From positions 1-21,936 of the forward strand of contig CAZGQY010000053.1 in NCBI GenBank assembly GCA_964528035.1: a DNA stretch of 21,936 nt, read 5' to 3'. The notes under the pieces are model-generated. The model saw nothing but the letters and a program-made list of their open reading frames with translations. It was not told the DNA's origin and searched no databases. The DNA is from CAZGQY01 sp964528035 (GTDB taxonomy: Bacteria; Pseudomonadota; Gammaproteobacteria; Methylococcales; UBA1147). Positions 1 through 8,811 of this stretch are shown here, piece by piece (position 1 is the stretch's first letter; every line of letters starts with the position of its first letter). The translations under genes and the position numbers were made by a program.

Positions 1-1515
1 GTATCGACAGGGAAATTCTGGTAGATGGTTCCATCGCGGAAACGGATGGTGATATCAGCACTGTCTGCCGGCATTGGACCTTCACCTGCGTCGCGAATAC
101 CGTTTTCGTTATCATCAATGAAAACCTGACCATCAAGACTACCAAACCACTTAAAGATAGGTACATCGCCAAAATCACATTCGCCGTCCGGTGTGGAGCA
201 GGAAAAATCCGGTTTCACGGTGACGCCCAGATTACCGATAACATAATCAAGAAACTGATCAAAGATCACCATCTGATAATTGCCCGCGGGCACATTGGAG
301 ATAGAAAAGCTACTGTCTTCTGCACAGGGTTGTGCATAGACAGTCGTACCCAATCCTCCGGCACCCAGGGTATTCAGACCCACCCAGCAATTCGGTACAG
401 GCTCACCGCTGTAGAAAGTAAAAGCAGGTGGACGTGAATTGTGCAGATTAGTGATTAATCCACTCAGCGTCGCACCACCGGAAAGAAAGCCTGTGTTATC
501 TATAGCTTGTGTAAAGCCCATAACAACATGAGGACCCGGGACTCCGAATTCCTGAAAGAAAGCCGGCTCATCGGCTGTTACCCAGGCGTCAATAACCTTA
601 GTACCTTCTATGGTGGTGGTCTGTTGCCAACCTTCACCTTGTGGAGGAACAATAATAATCCCGTATTTTGCTGGCGGTAAATTTTTGATCAGCGCAACAC
701 CGTCAGCCCCAGGATGGATATTGCCATCACCTTGAGTCGTGATACAAGCCGGAACACCCGGATCGATTGTCGGACAGCCTGCACCCGTTCCATACTCGGT
801 ACCCAAAGGATTGCCGAATGCATCAGTGCGCAAAAAACCGCCCGGGAGACCAAATTTACCCGCCGGTTCTTCAACCAAAATAGTCCAGTCCGGTCCGCCA
901 ACTCCCAACTCGACACCGCCACCCAGGGCAGCTCGATCCCACTGACCGTTAAGCGGCTGATTGTCTTCAAATATCTGAACCGCAATCTGCGCGGTCGGGA
1001 TATCGTGCGGTTGGACGATGATGTCCACCGAAGCGTCATCGGGAACAGTCACAGTCGTACCGCCCATGGCATAGCCTTCATAGGGTAATACCGAGATGAA
1101 GTAACGACGCCCATCCGCTACGCTACCTTCGAGATCGGTCACCAGGGCGCTGTCAGTATCTGAATTTCCGACAGCCGCTGCACCCGTCGTTGTAATAGCG
1201 ATCGGTGCATGACTGGCGTGAAAGTCAAATGACAAACTTTTATTTGTTCTGACTGAATTTGAAGGCGTCACTGCATCTGCTGGAAGTGGACGATCCCCCG
1301 GAATAACCGGATGAGAGTTGTCTTCTTCGACAGTGTAGCGAAAGCCTGTTGTGATTGGCTGCAAGGTTCCTGCGACATCACGATGGAATACATTGACTGT
1401 AATGTTCGCAGCAAATNNNNNNNNNNGAACCCGCAAAAAGGATTCCAAACACATGCGCGATGAGAACGACGTACCTCAGCGTCCAATCGGGAAATTTTCT
1501 AGGTCGATATTTCAT
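1..1515 (-). CDS. Secreted SdrD_B/carboxypeptidase-regulatory-like protein, N-terminal part (gapped, 3' end outside window)
   Basis: Reading leftward from an ATG at 1515, about 500 residues are open up to the window edge, so the C-terminus is missing. A GGGGA ribosome-binding site lies about 7 nt upstream of the ATG. The first ~30 residues (MKYRPRKFPDWT then a hydrophobic run) look like a signal peptide or membrane anchor. The rest is rich in beta-sheet-type sequence, Gly, Pro and Asp. Near the window edge it has a clear SdrD_B-like signature, VFIDDNENGIRDAGE, the usual calcium-binding-like turn of prealbumin-fold repeats in surface proteins. Ten Ns at 1417-1426 interrupt the gene. With exactly 10 bases the frame would break, so the true gap is probably a multiple of three. 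A cell-surface or extracellular role is inferred. I do not recognise a specific named family and no catalytic motif is visible. Confidence 0.75.
1417..1426. other. Assembly gap (10 Ns)
   Basis: Ten consecutive Ns fall inside the signal-peptide region of the leftmost gene. Reading frames before and after agree only if the real gap length is divisible by three, so 10 is likely a placeholder. Confidence 0.95.
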
Positions 1516-2302
1516 ATTTAATCCCCTACCTAATTATTATTTGTTTTCGTTATATTTCGAAACGACAATAGTCAACACAACAGACCTTAGTCATTTGACT
1601 GTTATTTATCGTTTCGAATGCTTCACCTAAATGACGGCAAAATAAATTATGCAACATTCTTGCCATACCCCACATACTGGGGCTTTGCGCCCAATTATTG
1701 GCTAAATAACTATTTTTCGGGGGATAGATTGTAAAAAATTATGACAGCCAATTCTTACAACAATAGTTATGAAGGCTTACACAGCCCAACTTAATCAATT
1801 AATGGGCTACTAACCCGCCATATATGGGTTTGGCTCCAAGAAACAGTCAATGAACCCGATAAATCCGAGCCGAATGAATACGACAGACAGATTTGTCAAC
1901 CCTTACTTTTTTCAATTTCTCACGCAAATGTGTAAAGTGGGTTTTACACATTTCCTGTCCGAAACTCGAAAAATCTATCTGAATATTGAAGTAACTATAT
2001 TTTTATTTATACGATACCTCATACTGTTATGTGCATTTCTTGATGTAATTTTTTGAAATTAAACGACATTGAGAAGCAGTAAATATTTCTCGCGCAGGAA
2101 CACCAAAATATTATTGAACTATTTTTCAGCGGGCGGAGCAATTTAGCTGGCTCGTCCAACGACTGACACTCTTTAGCCTGAATGAAGTACAGCGGAACCC
2201 GGAAAAAGTTTTGTGGGAAAGTGGATTTTGACTAACCACCCGATTAAAATCGTTGGCGGTGCTCCACAACGCATCAACATTGAGATAGAAATCCTCCTTG
2301 CA
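1516..2302. other. Gene-free AT-rich region between divergent genes, with hairpins
   Basis: I see no credible gene here. Small open frames such as 1850-2056 have no ribosome-binding site and no recognisable product. The stretch must hold the promoters of the divergent genes on either side. Visible structure: CCCCA-CATAC-TGGGG at about 1667-1681, AACCC...GGGTT at about 1812-1830, and a strong 11-bp inverted repeat at 1926-1953 listed separately. No convincing -24/-12 (sigma-54) or consensus -35/-10 pair was found. Confidence 0.6.
1926..1953. promoter_or_regulatory. 11-bp perfect inverted repeat, candidate operator or hairpin
   Basis: AAATGTGTAAA (1926-1936) and TTTACACATTT (1943-1953) are perfect reverse complements separated by six bases. 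The symmetry suits a dimeric DNA-binding protein. It lies about 350 bp upstream of the beta-barrel gene. No T-tract follows, which argues against an intrinsic terminator. The regulator is unknown; it is not a consensus CRP or FNR site. Confidence 0.5.
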
Positions 2303-3370
2303 ATGACAAAGAAAACAAATATAGGGCACCTGCTACCCACCGTTAGGGCGATCAGCTTCATCTTTATCGGTATTTTTCCGCACCAAGGATGGAGCCTTGA
2401 CTTTGAATTCCTTGCATTTCCCGAAATCAACATCTCTGTTGAAGATTACGACAAACCTCGTTTAGATATAAACCCTGGCATTGATTTTTTTGCTTCCGCA
2501 CGGTACCAGGATGTCAGTATTATCGCGGAATATTTCCTGAATAAAAATGAAGCAGAGCTTGAACGACTTTTGATTGGATGGGATGCTTCCGATAACATCC
2601 GCCTGTGGTTGGGACGCCACCACAGCCAAGTGGGTTACTGGAATACAGAGTTTCATCACGGGGCATTTCTTGAGACCAGTGTAACCCGACCGGCGATCAC
2701 CGAATTTGAAGATGATGGCGGTATATTAGCCAGTCACGTTACCGGCTTTTCCGGAGAACTCAGTCATTCGATGGGTGAGGCTTTGTTTCGGATCAACGGC
2801 ATGCTGGGCCTGGGCCCCACTTACCTGAGTAATCAAGAACTTGCTGCATTCGATATTCTAAACCCAAAACCCGAAGATCACAGCGGCAGCTTTTCATTAA
2901 AGCTGAGCTACTACCCGAAAAGTTATGCAGCAAATCAAGTGGGCCTGTCTGTCGGTGGAAGTTTTATCCCAAGCATCCATCAAAGTTTTGATAAAATAGA
3001 GCAACTGGTCGTGGGATCTTTTGCAAACTGGCACATTGCTGATATTCGGCTCATTAGCGAGCTGAACTACGTTTTTAATACAGTTTACCGGCCTAATGGT
3101 TCTTATCGGGCCGATATTCTGGCGGGATATCTGCAGGCCGAATATACAATTGATCAAAACTGGACTGTCTATGGGCGAGTTGAAGGATCCACCGGAAGCA
3201 AACGGGCTCTTTCCAGTATTTTTCCTGACTTTATTACTGATCGTCAGGTTGCGGGATTTCGTTTTGACCTGGGAAATAAATATGCATTTAAGCTCGAAAT
3301 AGGGCGGAAACGGAATTTTGAAGGTGCTACAGGCGTCGCGAGGGCACAATGGTCCGCGGTATTTCCCTGA
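2303..3370 (+). CDS. Outer-membrane beta-barrel (porin-like) protein
   Basis: About 355 residues from the ATG at 2303. I chose this start because the next residues (MTKKTNIG, then a hydrophobic stretch to about residue 29) form a signal peptide; a GTG at 2213 would put 30 non-signal residues in front. The mature part alternates hydrophobic and polar residues, is rich in aromatics and Gly, and has no long hydrophobic helix, as in a porin-type barrel. A conspicuous block is GRHHSQVGYWNTEFHHGAF followed shortly by FEDDGG. The last residues are SAVFP, so the usual terminal Phe is penultimate. Its 3' end overlaps the next gene by 22 bases, so it is probably the first gene of an operon with the binding protein and kinase. 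Substrate is unknown. It may supply the ligand that the downstream PstS-like protein and kinase detect (inference). Confidence 0.7.
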   Translation: MTKKTNIGHLLPTVRAISFIFIGIFPHQGWSLDFEFLAFPEINISVEDYDKPRLDINPGIDFFASARYQDVSIIAEYFLNKNEAELERLLIGWDASDNIRLWLGRHHSQVGYWNTEFHHGAFLETSVTRPAITEFEDDGGILASHVTGFSGELSHSMGEALFRINGMLGLGPTYLSNQELAAFDILNPKPEDHSGSFSLKLSYYPKSYAANQVGLSVGGSFIPSIHQSFDKIEQLVVGSFANWHIADIRLISELNYVFNTVYRPNGSYRADILAGYLQAEYTIDQNWTVYGRVEGSTGSKRALSSIFPDFITDRQVAGFRFDLGNKYAFKLEIGRKRNFEGATGVARAQWSAVFP

Positions 3371-3828
3371 TACTTGTCCTGATAATATTCTGCTCAGCGA
3401 CCGTTGCCGACCAGGATAGCGGCAAAACAGAAGCACGCGTCTATAAAAAAATAGCACTGGTGACCTTCGACCCTAACTGCACATCAAAATTAACATCAAT
3501 TGAACTGAGAAAACTGTTTCTGGGACTGCGTACCAGCAACAATCAGTCCGTCATCAAACCCATCCGAAATCGCCAACATAGCCAAATTTACACACTGTTC
3601 ATTCAATCTGTGATGGCCATGTCGCCAAGAAGCTATGAACGACGATTACTGATGGGTACCTTTCAGAAAGGTCAACCCAAGCCAGAGGCATTTAACACCC
3701 TCCAAGGTTTAAAAAATGCTCTTCAAACAAGGCCCTGTTCTGTAAGCTTTATGTGGGCATCGCAAGCCATTCAAATTCCAAACTTACTCATCATTCAGAT
3801 ACTATGGTCCGGATACCTTACAGAATAG
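3349..3828 (+). CDS. Small PstS-like periplasmic substrate-binding protein
   Basis: 159 residues starting at ATG 3349, with GAGGG 4 nt upstream and a 22-base overlap with the barrel gene. Residues 1-20 are a signal peptide (MVRGISLILVLIIFCSATVA). The body has the short phosphate-binding-protein-like pattern: IELRKLFLGLR, then VIKPIRN, a Phe-rich helix, GTFQKGQPKPEAF, and a final CSVSFMWAS in the place where the family usually has a pGAIGYv-type strand. It is far shorter than transport PstS (about 320-350 residues), and no ABC permease or ATPase genes are nearby, so a sensory or ligand-presenting role with the downstream kinase is more likely than transport. The last 25 bases overlap the kinase gene. 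Phosphate specificity cannot be claimed. Confidence 0.65.
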   Translation: MVRGISLILVLIIFCSATVADQDSGKTEARVYKKIALVTFDPNCTSKLTSIELRKLFLGLRTSNNQSVIKPIRNRQHSQIYTLFIQSVMAMSPRSYERRLLMGTFQKGQPKPEAFNTLQGLKNALQTRPCSVSFMWASQAIQIPNLLIIQILWSGYLTE

Positions 3829-5663
3829 GCCGATTCTTTTCGAGTCTGACCGGCCGACTGACCGTGAGCCTGTTGCTGGTCCACGTCATCACCCTGCCTT
3901 TTGTGTTTGCAGGCATCCTGTATATCGTTGGCCAAAGCAATATCGATTTATTTCTGGACCAGACCCGAGTCGCCGGAAGAATGCTGGCAGACAAATTACA
4001 GAGCGCGAATTCACTGTCTGATCGCAAAAGTATCGTAGCGATACTGGACAGCGCAACCCTGAGTGGCCAAGTGGTATTTGCCGAAATTCAAATGCAGGAT
4101 ATAGTCATCCGTGGCATTGTTTCCGATGAAATCGCCAGCGGATCATTTATTGAAGATCTAAAGTTTCGCCAACATGGAGACAACACCTATTATTTGTCAA
4201 TTGCAGTCAACATGAAGACCCCTCCCGGACTGGCGATGCTGCGTCTGGGCTTCGATGAACAACCCATTCAGGATATTATCGATTTATCACAAACACGAAC
4301 ACTTTTCCTCGTCATAGCGTATTTTTTTATTACCTCGATCATCGTGATTACACTGAGTCTGCGGTCAGTCCGTTTAATCAATGAGTTGCGCCATGCATCA
4401 CGTCGGGTTGCATCCGGACACTGGAATGAACATTTAGTCGTTTCGACATCGATCAGCGATATCGAAGATCTGGCCCATGACCTGGAAGAAATGCGCAGCA
4501 GACTGGTCGAGCAATCTTCCGTAGTAAAACGAACCAGCCAGATTTTGCATGAACAACAACAACGTCTGATTGAATCTGAAGCGATGGCGACTGTTGGCGA
4601 GATGGCACCCGTCGTGGCGCACAATATACGCAATCCTCTGGCCTCAATACGCAGCTGTGCTGAACTTATTTATGAAGAAAATCTGGGTAGAGCCACGCGG
4701 GAAATGGGGGCTGATATCATGTCCGAAGCCGATCGCCTGGATGGCTGGTTGCGGGAATTTCTGATTTTTTCACGGTCACCGGACAGTGACCTAAGAAAAT
4801 CCGTTACTCTCTCTGACTTATTTAGAGACAGTATCGAAAACTACCGCAGATCTCTGGAAAAGAAAAACGTCGAGGTCATTTTCAACACCAGCTCGCCCAG
4901 CATCCAATGCTACGGTGACTCCGCCTCACTCAGGGAAATGTTTAACTGCCTGATATCAAATTCACTGGATGCCATGCTGAAGGGTGGGCAGATCACCTAT
5001 TCAGAACAATTGAATAGTCGACAATTGCTTGACATTTCGCTTCAAGATACGGGTGCCGGTATTTCCAAGGAAAATCTTGAACAGCTATACAAACCTTTCC
5101 ACACCAGTAAAATAAACGGGCTGGGGATGGGGCTATTGTTAGTCAAACGGATTGTGGAAAACCACGGAGGAACAATTAACATTTGCAGTGAATTGGGAGT
5201 CAGCACCACGATTCAACTCAGCCTCCCTTCAATACTGGTCGCCAAAGCAAAGGTATTAATTATTCAAGATGGCTCCCAAAACTCCAATGAAATCGAATTA
5301 TACTTAAAAAAATTCAACTATTTAGTCGCTACCGCTAATACTGAGACCACGGCATTAAAAGACGTGTCCCACTTTAACCCGGACATCATCTTACTGGATC
5401 AAGAATTCCCCGATGTCGAGACATCAGAATTTATAACAAAACTGAGCGGCATCAAAAATACGATTAGAGTTATAATAATTTCAGGACAGATTATGGATGA
5501 TGGAATGTACGAAGAGGATTGGCAAATCATCGATTCCCTGGCAAACACTGATTGTGTCTATGGGGTATTACTCAAACCCCTGATACTTGGAGATATAAAA
5601 CCGGTTATAGATAAAGCTCTCGGCAGAAATTCTCCAGATACCGGGGGTACTGAGACACTATGA
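3804..5663 (+). CDS. Membrane-bound hybrid sensor histidine kinase (HAMP-HisKA-HATPase-REC)
   Basis: 619 residues from ATG 3804; the open frame extends upstream to 3753, but this start gives a short basic N-terminus before the first membrane helix. Order: TM1 about 20-42; periplasmic sensor about 44-163; TM2 about 165-187; HAMP-like linker 188-235; coiled region; HisKA with phospho-accepting His273 in VVAHNIRNPLASI; ATPase domain with N-box Asn386 (ISNSLDAM), G1 box DTGAGI (415-420) and G2 box GLGMGLLLV (440-448); C-terminal receiver-like domain 483-605. The receiver keeps Asp532 (ILLD), Ser560 and Lys591, but the first acidic-pair residue is Gln (IIQDG), so phosphorylation may be altered. 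It overlaps the PstS-like gene by 25 bases, implying translational coupling, and the response regulator starts 111 bp downstream. The signal may reach it through the binding protein (inference). Confidence 0.9.
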   Translation: MVRIPYRIGRFFSSLTGRLTVSLLLVHVITLPFVFAGILYIVGQSNIDLFLDQTRVAGRMLADKLQSANSLSDRKSIVAILDSATLSGQVVFAEIQMQDIVIRGIVSDEIASGSFIEDLKFRQHGDNTYYLSIAVNMKTPPGLAMLRLGFDEQPIQDIIDLSQTRTLFLVIAYFFITSIIVITLSLRSVRLINELRHASRRVASGHWNEHLVVSTSISDIEDLAHDLEEMRSRLVEQSSVVKRTSQILHEQQQRLIESEAMATVGEMAPVVAHNIRNPLASIRSCAELIYEENLGRATREMGADIMSEADRLDGWLREFLIFSRSPDSDLRKSVTLSDLFRDSIENYRRSLEKKNVEVIFNTSSPSIQCYGDSASLREMFNCLISNSLDAMLKGGQITYSEQLNSRQLLDISLQDTGAGISKENLEQLYKPFHTSKINGLGMGLLLVKRIVENHGGTINICSELGVSTTIQLSLPSILVAKAKVLIIQDGSQNSNEIELYLKKFNYLVATANTETTALKDVSHFNPDIILLDQEFPDVETSEFITKLSGIKNTIRVIIISGQIMDDGMYEEDWQIIDSLANTDCVYGVLLKPLILGDIKPVIDKALGRNSPDTGGTETL

Positions 5664-5774
5664 TTCAACCAGGCTGGAACATTACAGTATTTGCAGCAGA
5701 ATAATTCCAATGATCGATACCCCGATAATATTATGTAGGCCGCTGCTGAAAAATCAATCCCAACCAAAGAGTGA

Positions 5775-7160
5775 ATGATGATGAGTACTTCCACGATACT
5801 AATCATAGAAGATGAAAAGCTTCTGGCGAGAAACATTGGCAGATACCTGGAACGGTTCAACTTCAATGTTGAAATCACCGAAAATGGCAATGAAGCGCTC
5901 AATCAGCTTGTGATATCCCCCCCTGATTTGGTGTTACTTGATCTCAAACTTCCCGACATGAATGGTTTAGAGATTCTGTCGCGCATTCGAAAATTTGAAC
6001 CGTCCATGAAAGTGATCATGATGACTGCATTTGGCGATGTGGAAACCGCGGTCACTGCCATGAAAGAAGGCGCTTCAGACTTTCTTACCAAACCTCTAAA
6101 ACTGACAAAACTCAAAGAGCTCCTGGATAGGATTCTGCAACAACCACCCAAGCCTGAAGATATGTCCGCTTTATCGGAAAGCCCGCGAATCATAAAAGGC
6201 TTAATTGGTGAGGATGACTCTATGCTCAGGGTCAAACAGCAAATCAGTCAACTACTCGATTCAGAATCACGGGTGACTCTCGACCCACCCACTGTTTTAA
6301 TAACGGGATCGACCGGGACCGGAAAAGAGCTGGTCGCCAGAGCATTACACTATCAAGGGTTACGGGCATCTTCACCGTTTTTAAATTTGGGTGGAGCGAT
6401 AATCACCCCTGAACTACTGGATCGAAGTCATCTCATTTTAGAATCAAATGAAAATCAAGTATCCACACAAAACACTCTTGCTTCGATTCATGGCGGTACC
6501 TTGTTTCTCGACGAAATTGCCAACGCCAGTCTGGAAGTCCAGGCGAAACTGGTGGATCTGGTTTCTGAACGGGATCCAAGCAATCTTGACGGATCACCCG
6601 ACCGAAAAACCAATATCAGAATCATTGCCTCTACAAGCCAGCCCTTAGAAGACCTCGTGCAGAGTGGCCAATTTCGGGCAGACTTATATTTCCGCTTACA
6701 CGTCATCAATATCGCATTGCCCCCTCTTTGTCAAAGAAATCAGGATATCCTTGTCCTGGCCCAACATTTCCTGTCATTATTTGCTCAAAGGTATGGAAAA
6801 ACTCCCCTTAAATTTGATTCCGGCGCTAAAGCCAATCTAATGAGCCATGTCTGGCCGGGAAACGTTCGGGAACTCAGAAACCTGATAGAACAGACCGTAC
6901 TTTCGGTCAACGGTAACATCGTCGACGCCGGGATTTTAAATCTTCCAGTTTCGAAAAATTCCGAGCAAGATGAAAATTTGCGCGACGACTCGGTTCAACT
7001 TCGTAATACCACGGAACGTACCGAGAGAGAAAACCTGGTCGCCGCGTTAGATCACGCAGCCTGGAATGTCTCGTTGGCGGCAAGAATCCTGAGCGTGAGT
7101 CGGGATACCCTGCGTTACCGGATCAAAAAATACCGATTAAAGCGTCCCAAAATCTGGTGA
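5775..7160 (+). CDS. NtrC-family response regulator (REC-AAA+-Fis HTH) lacking the GAFTGA loop
   Basis: 461 residues. Three ATGs in a row (5775, 5778, 5781) follow AAAGAG; the third gives the most compact start, MSTSTILIIEDE. Receiver: acidic pair Glu12/Asp13, phospho-acceptor Asp56 (LVLLDLKLPD), Thr84, Lys106. AAA+ domain: Walker A GSTGTGKE (178-185), Walker B GGTLFLDE (240-247), arginine-finger region FRADLYFRL (300-308), VWPGNVREL (359-367). C-terminal Fis-type helix-turn-helix about 420-452 (AARILSVSRDTLRYRI). Between ITPELLDRS and GGTLFLDE, where sigma-54 activators carry ELFGHEKGAFTGA, this protein has HLILESNENQVSTQN, with no GAFTGA. It therefore probably does not remodel sigma-54 holoenzyme and may work as a sigma-70 regulator or by DNA binding alone. 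It is the likely partner of the upstream kinase. Confidence 0.9.
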   Translation: MMMSTSTILIIEDEKLLARNIGRYLERFNFNVEITENGNEALNQLVISPPDLVLLDLKLPDMNGLEILSRIRKFEPSMKVIMMTAFGDVETAVTAMKEGASDFLTKPLKLTKLKELLDRILQQPPKPEDMSALSESPRIIKGLIGEDDSMLRVKQQISQLLDSESRVTLDPPTVLITGSTGTGKELVARALHYQGLRASSPFLNLGGAIITPELLDRSHLILESNENQVSTQNTLASIHGGTLFLDEIANASLEVQAKLVDLVSERDPSNLDGSPDRKTNIRIIASTSQPLEDLVQSGQFRADLYFRLHVINIALPPLCQRNQDILVLAQHFLSLFAQRYGKTPLKFDSGAKANLMSHVWPGNVRELRNLIEQTVLSVNGNIVDAGILNLPVSKNSEQDENLRDDSVQLRNTTERTERENLVAALDHAAWNVSLAARILSVSRDTLRYRIKKYRLKRPKIW

Positions 7161-7162
7161 AA

Positions 7163-7177
7163 AATGGCACCGCCATT
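7163..7177. terminator. Short hairpin between convergent genes
   Basis: AATGGC-ACC-GCCATT is a 6-bp stem with a 3-base loop, two bases after the regulator's stop codon and before the convergent cytochrome operon ends. There is no T-tract, so terminator function is uncertain. Confidence 0.3.
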
Positions 7178-7210
7178 GTCCAGCGCACTCATCACGGATT
7201 GTGAGGAAAT

Positions 7211-8803
7211 TCATTTGCGCAAATAGCCTCCTCGTCGACCCTGTATCTTTTTAAAATCTTCAGTGACGTGACAACGTCCACAGTCGCGACCAAATTGCCT
7301 GTTATGAACATCATCAGACAGATGGCACTTGATGCACATTACCGGTAGCTTCAAGTCATGATAATTATTCACCTGCTTGGTGTGGCAAGCGACACACGCT
7401 AGACCTTTATGCTTTCCATCGAGAACGTAATCGGTCTGCTTATCATGGTCAAATAGCCAGATTGCCCAACTGTTCGCATTGTGACAGGATTCACAGTTCA
7501 GGCCCAACCGACCTTTATGGTCATCATCGTCTCGGTGACAGTCATCACAACCGGTCGGCGCATTGGTGTAAACCCGGTCGAAATGACATTCTTCACACGG
7601 AACGAGTCCGTGCAGACCCAGCAACGGGAACGCGCTCATATCATGGTCAAAACCAATATCAGCAGTCCACCCTGTTTCGAGATGACATTTTTCACACTGC
7701 TCACCCTCAACTCCCTTATGTACATCATCTTTACGATGACAGGAATAGCAGTCCGTTTCCAGATCTTCTTCTTTGGAATTACCCTTGTGACACGATTCAC
7801 AACGCGTTTCAATGTGCTTTCCGATTAATTTATAGTCAGTATCCCTATTATGGTCGAAACTGGACTTCTTCCAGTCTTTTTCAGAATGACATTCGTTACA
7901 CTTTGATCCATATCGCCCAAGATGAACATCATCGTTCCGGTGGCAACTGATACAACTGTGAGATAAGTCCTCGTACAAATCATTTTTATGACAACTGTCA
8001 CAGGCCACCCTTTTGTGTTTTCCCAACAGCGGGTAGTCGGTTTGACTGTTGTGGTTAAAGTCAATTTTCTCCCACCTGGACTGCCCATGACAGTCAGCAC
8101 ATTTCTTACCATAGCGACCACCGTGAATATCATTTAACTGGTGACAGGAATGACAATCCTGTGGTGTATCCTGGTATTTTTCATCCGCATGACAGCTTTC
8201 GCAAGCCACTTCCTTATGCGCGGCAAGCAGCGGGAAATCGGTATCATCGTGATTAAAATCTGTTTTCGACCAGCGCTTCTCGTTGTGACAATCCACGCAT
8301 TTTTTGCCCAGTTCCCCGTTATGGACATCATCTTTCTTGTGACAATCAATGCAATAGATCGATGCTTCCCGAAACAGACTGTCTTTCTGGTGACATCCTC
8401 CGCATATGACTTCGCCATGCGCTCCATTTAAAGGAAAATCGGTCAGTTTGTGATCAAAAGCCTGCGGATTCAATATTACGATACTGGCATCACGCCCAAT
8501 ATGATCAGTATGACAGTCTTTGCATGGGGTTTTTTCTATTTCAGGCTCCAGCCCATGGTAACCTTTCCCTTGCTTGATATCTCCCTGGACTTTGTCGTGG
8601 CAGTCTAAACACAGCTTTGCCTGAGTCTCCTTACTGAAGCCCAAATGACATTTTTCGCACTCCTGTTCGTATTTTGCGTGACCCTGTATCAGCTCCCCAG
8701 GCATGACAAGCTGATCAATTTCTTGCGCACCCACACGCTCCATCAAATATAACTGGCCCATCCAACAAACAAAGATCAATAAAAATTTCATGCGATTACT
8801 CAT
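7211..8803 (-). CDS. 21-heme periplasmic c-type cytochrome made of 67-residue triheme repeats
   Basis: 530 residues from ATG 8803, preceded by AGGGAAAG about 4 nt upstream. Residues 1-26 are a signal peptide ending near RVGA-QE. I count 21 CXXCH motifs. Three are in the N-terminal part (Cys49, 65, 94). The other 18 form six units whose first Cys are at 134, 201, 268, 335, 403 and 470, a period of 67 residues (one of 68). Each unit reads roughly KH..C..CH ... C..CHr.DDVH.GryG.kC..CH...W..FdHd..TDYpL, with three extra His (KH, DDVH, FdH) matching the three hemes, so bis-His ligation is expected. The family is the cytochrome c3/c7-like group. Role: periplasmic electron storage or wire (inference). 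Cotranscribed with the b-type cytochrome gene, 8 bp upstream. Confidence 0.95.
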   Translation of the reverse strand: MSNRMKFLLIFVCWMGQLYLMERVGAQEIDQLVMPGELIQGHAKYEQECEKCHLGFSKETQAKLCLDCHDKVQGDIKQGKGYHGLEPEIEKTPCKDCHTDHIGRDASIVILNPQAFDHKLTDFPLNGAHGEVICGGCHQKDSLFREASIYCIDCHKKDDVHNGELGKKCVDCHNEKRWSKTDFNHDDTDFPLLAAHKEVACESCHADEKYQDTPQDCHSCHQLNDIHGGRYGKKCADCHGQSRWEKIDFNHNSQTDYPLLGKHKRVACDSCHKNDLYEDLSHSCISCHRNDDVHLGRYGSKCNECHSEKDWKKSSFDHNRDTDYKLIGKHIETRCESCHKGNSKEEDLETDCYSCHRKDDVHKGVEGEQCEKCHLETGWTADIGFDHDMSAFPLLGLHGLVPCEECHFDRVYTNAPTGCDDCHRDDDDHKGRLGLNCESCHNANSWAIWLFDHDKQTDYVLDGKHKGLACVACHTKQVNNYHDLKLPVMCIKCHLSDDVHNRQFGRDCGRCHVTEDFKKIQGRRGGYLRK

Positions 8804-8811
8804 AACTTTCC

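Noticed and set aside
1850..2056. Small plus-strand ORF of 68 codons
   Set aside because: No ribosome-binding site, AT-rich, and it contains the 11-bp inverted repeat, which suggests regulatory DNA.
1516..2302. Sigma-54 (-24/-12) promoter upstream of the barrel-kinase operon
   Set aside because: Several TTGGC words occur but none has a TGC at the required spacing.
2897..3457. 186-codon minus-strand frame opposite the barrel gene
   Set aside because: The plus strand has a signal peptide, barrel pattern and operon overlaps; the minus frame has no recognisable features.
3349..3828. PstS-like protein as part of a phosphate transporter
   Set aside because: It is about half normal length and lacks adjacent pstC, pstA or pstB genes.
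7462..8431. Long open frames on the plus strand opposite the 21-heme cytochrome
   Set aside because: They mirror the repetitive codons of the cytochrome, have no ribosome-binding sites and encode no plausible domain.
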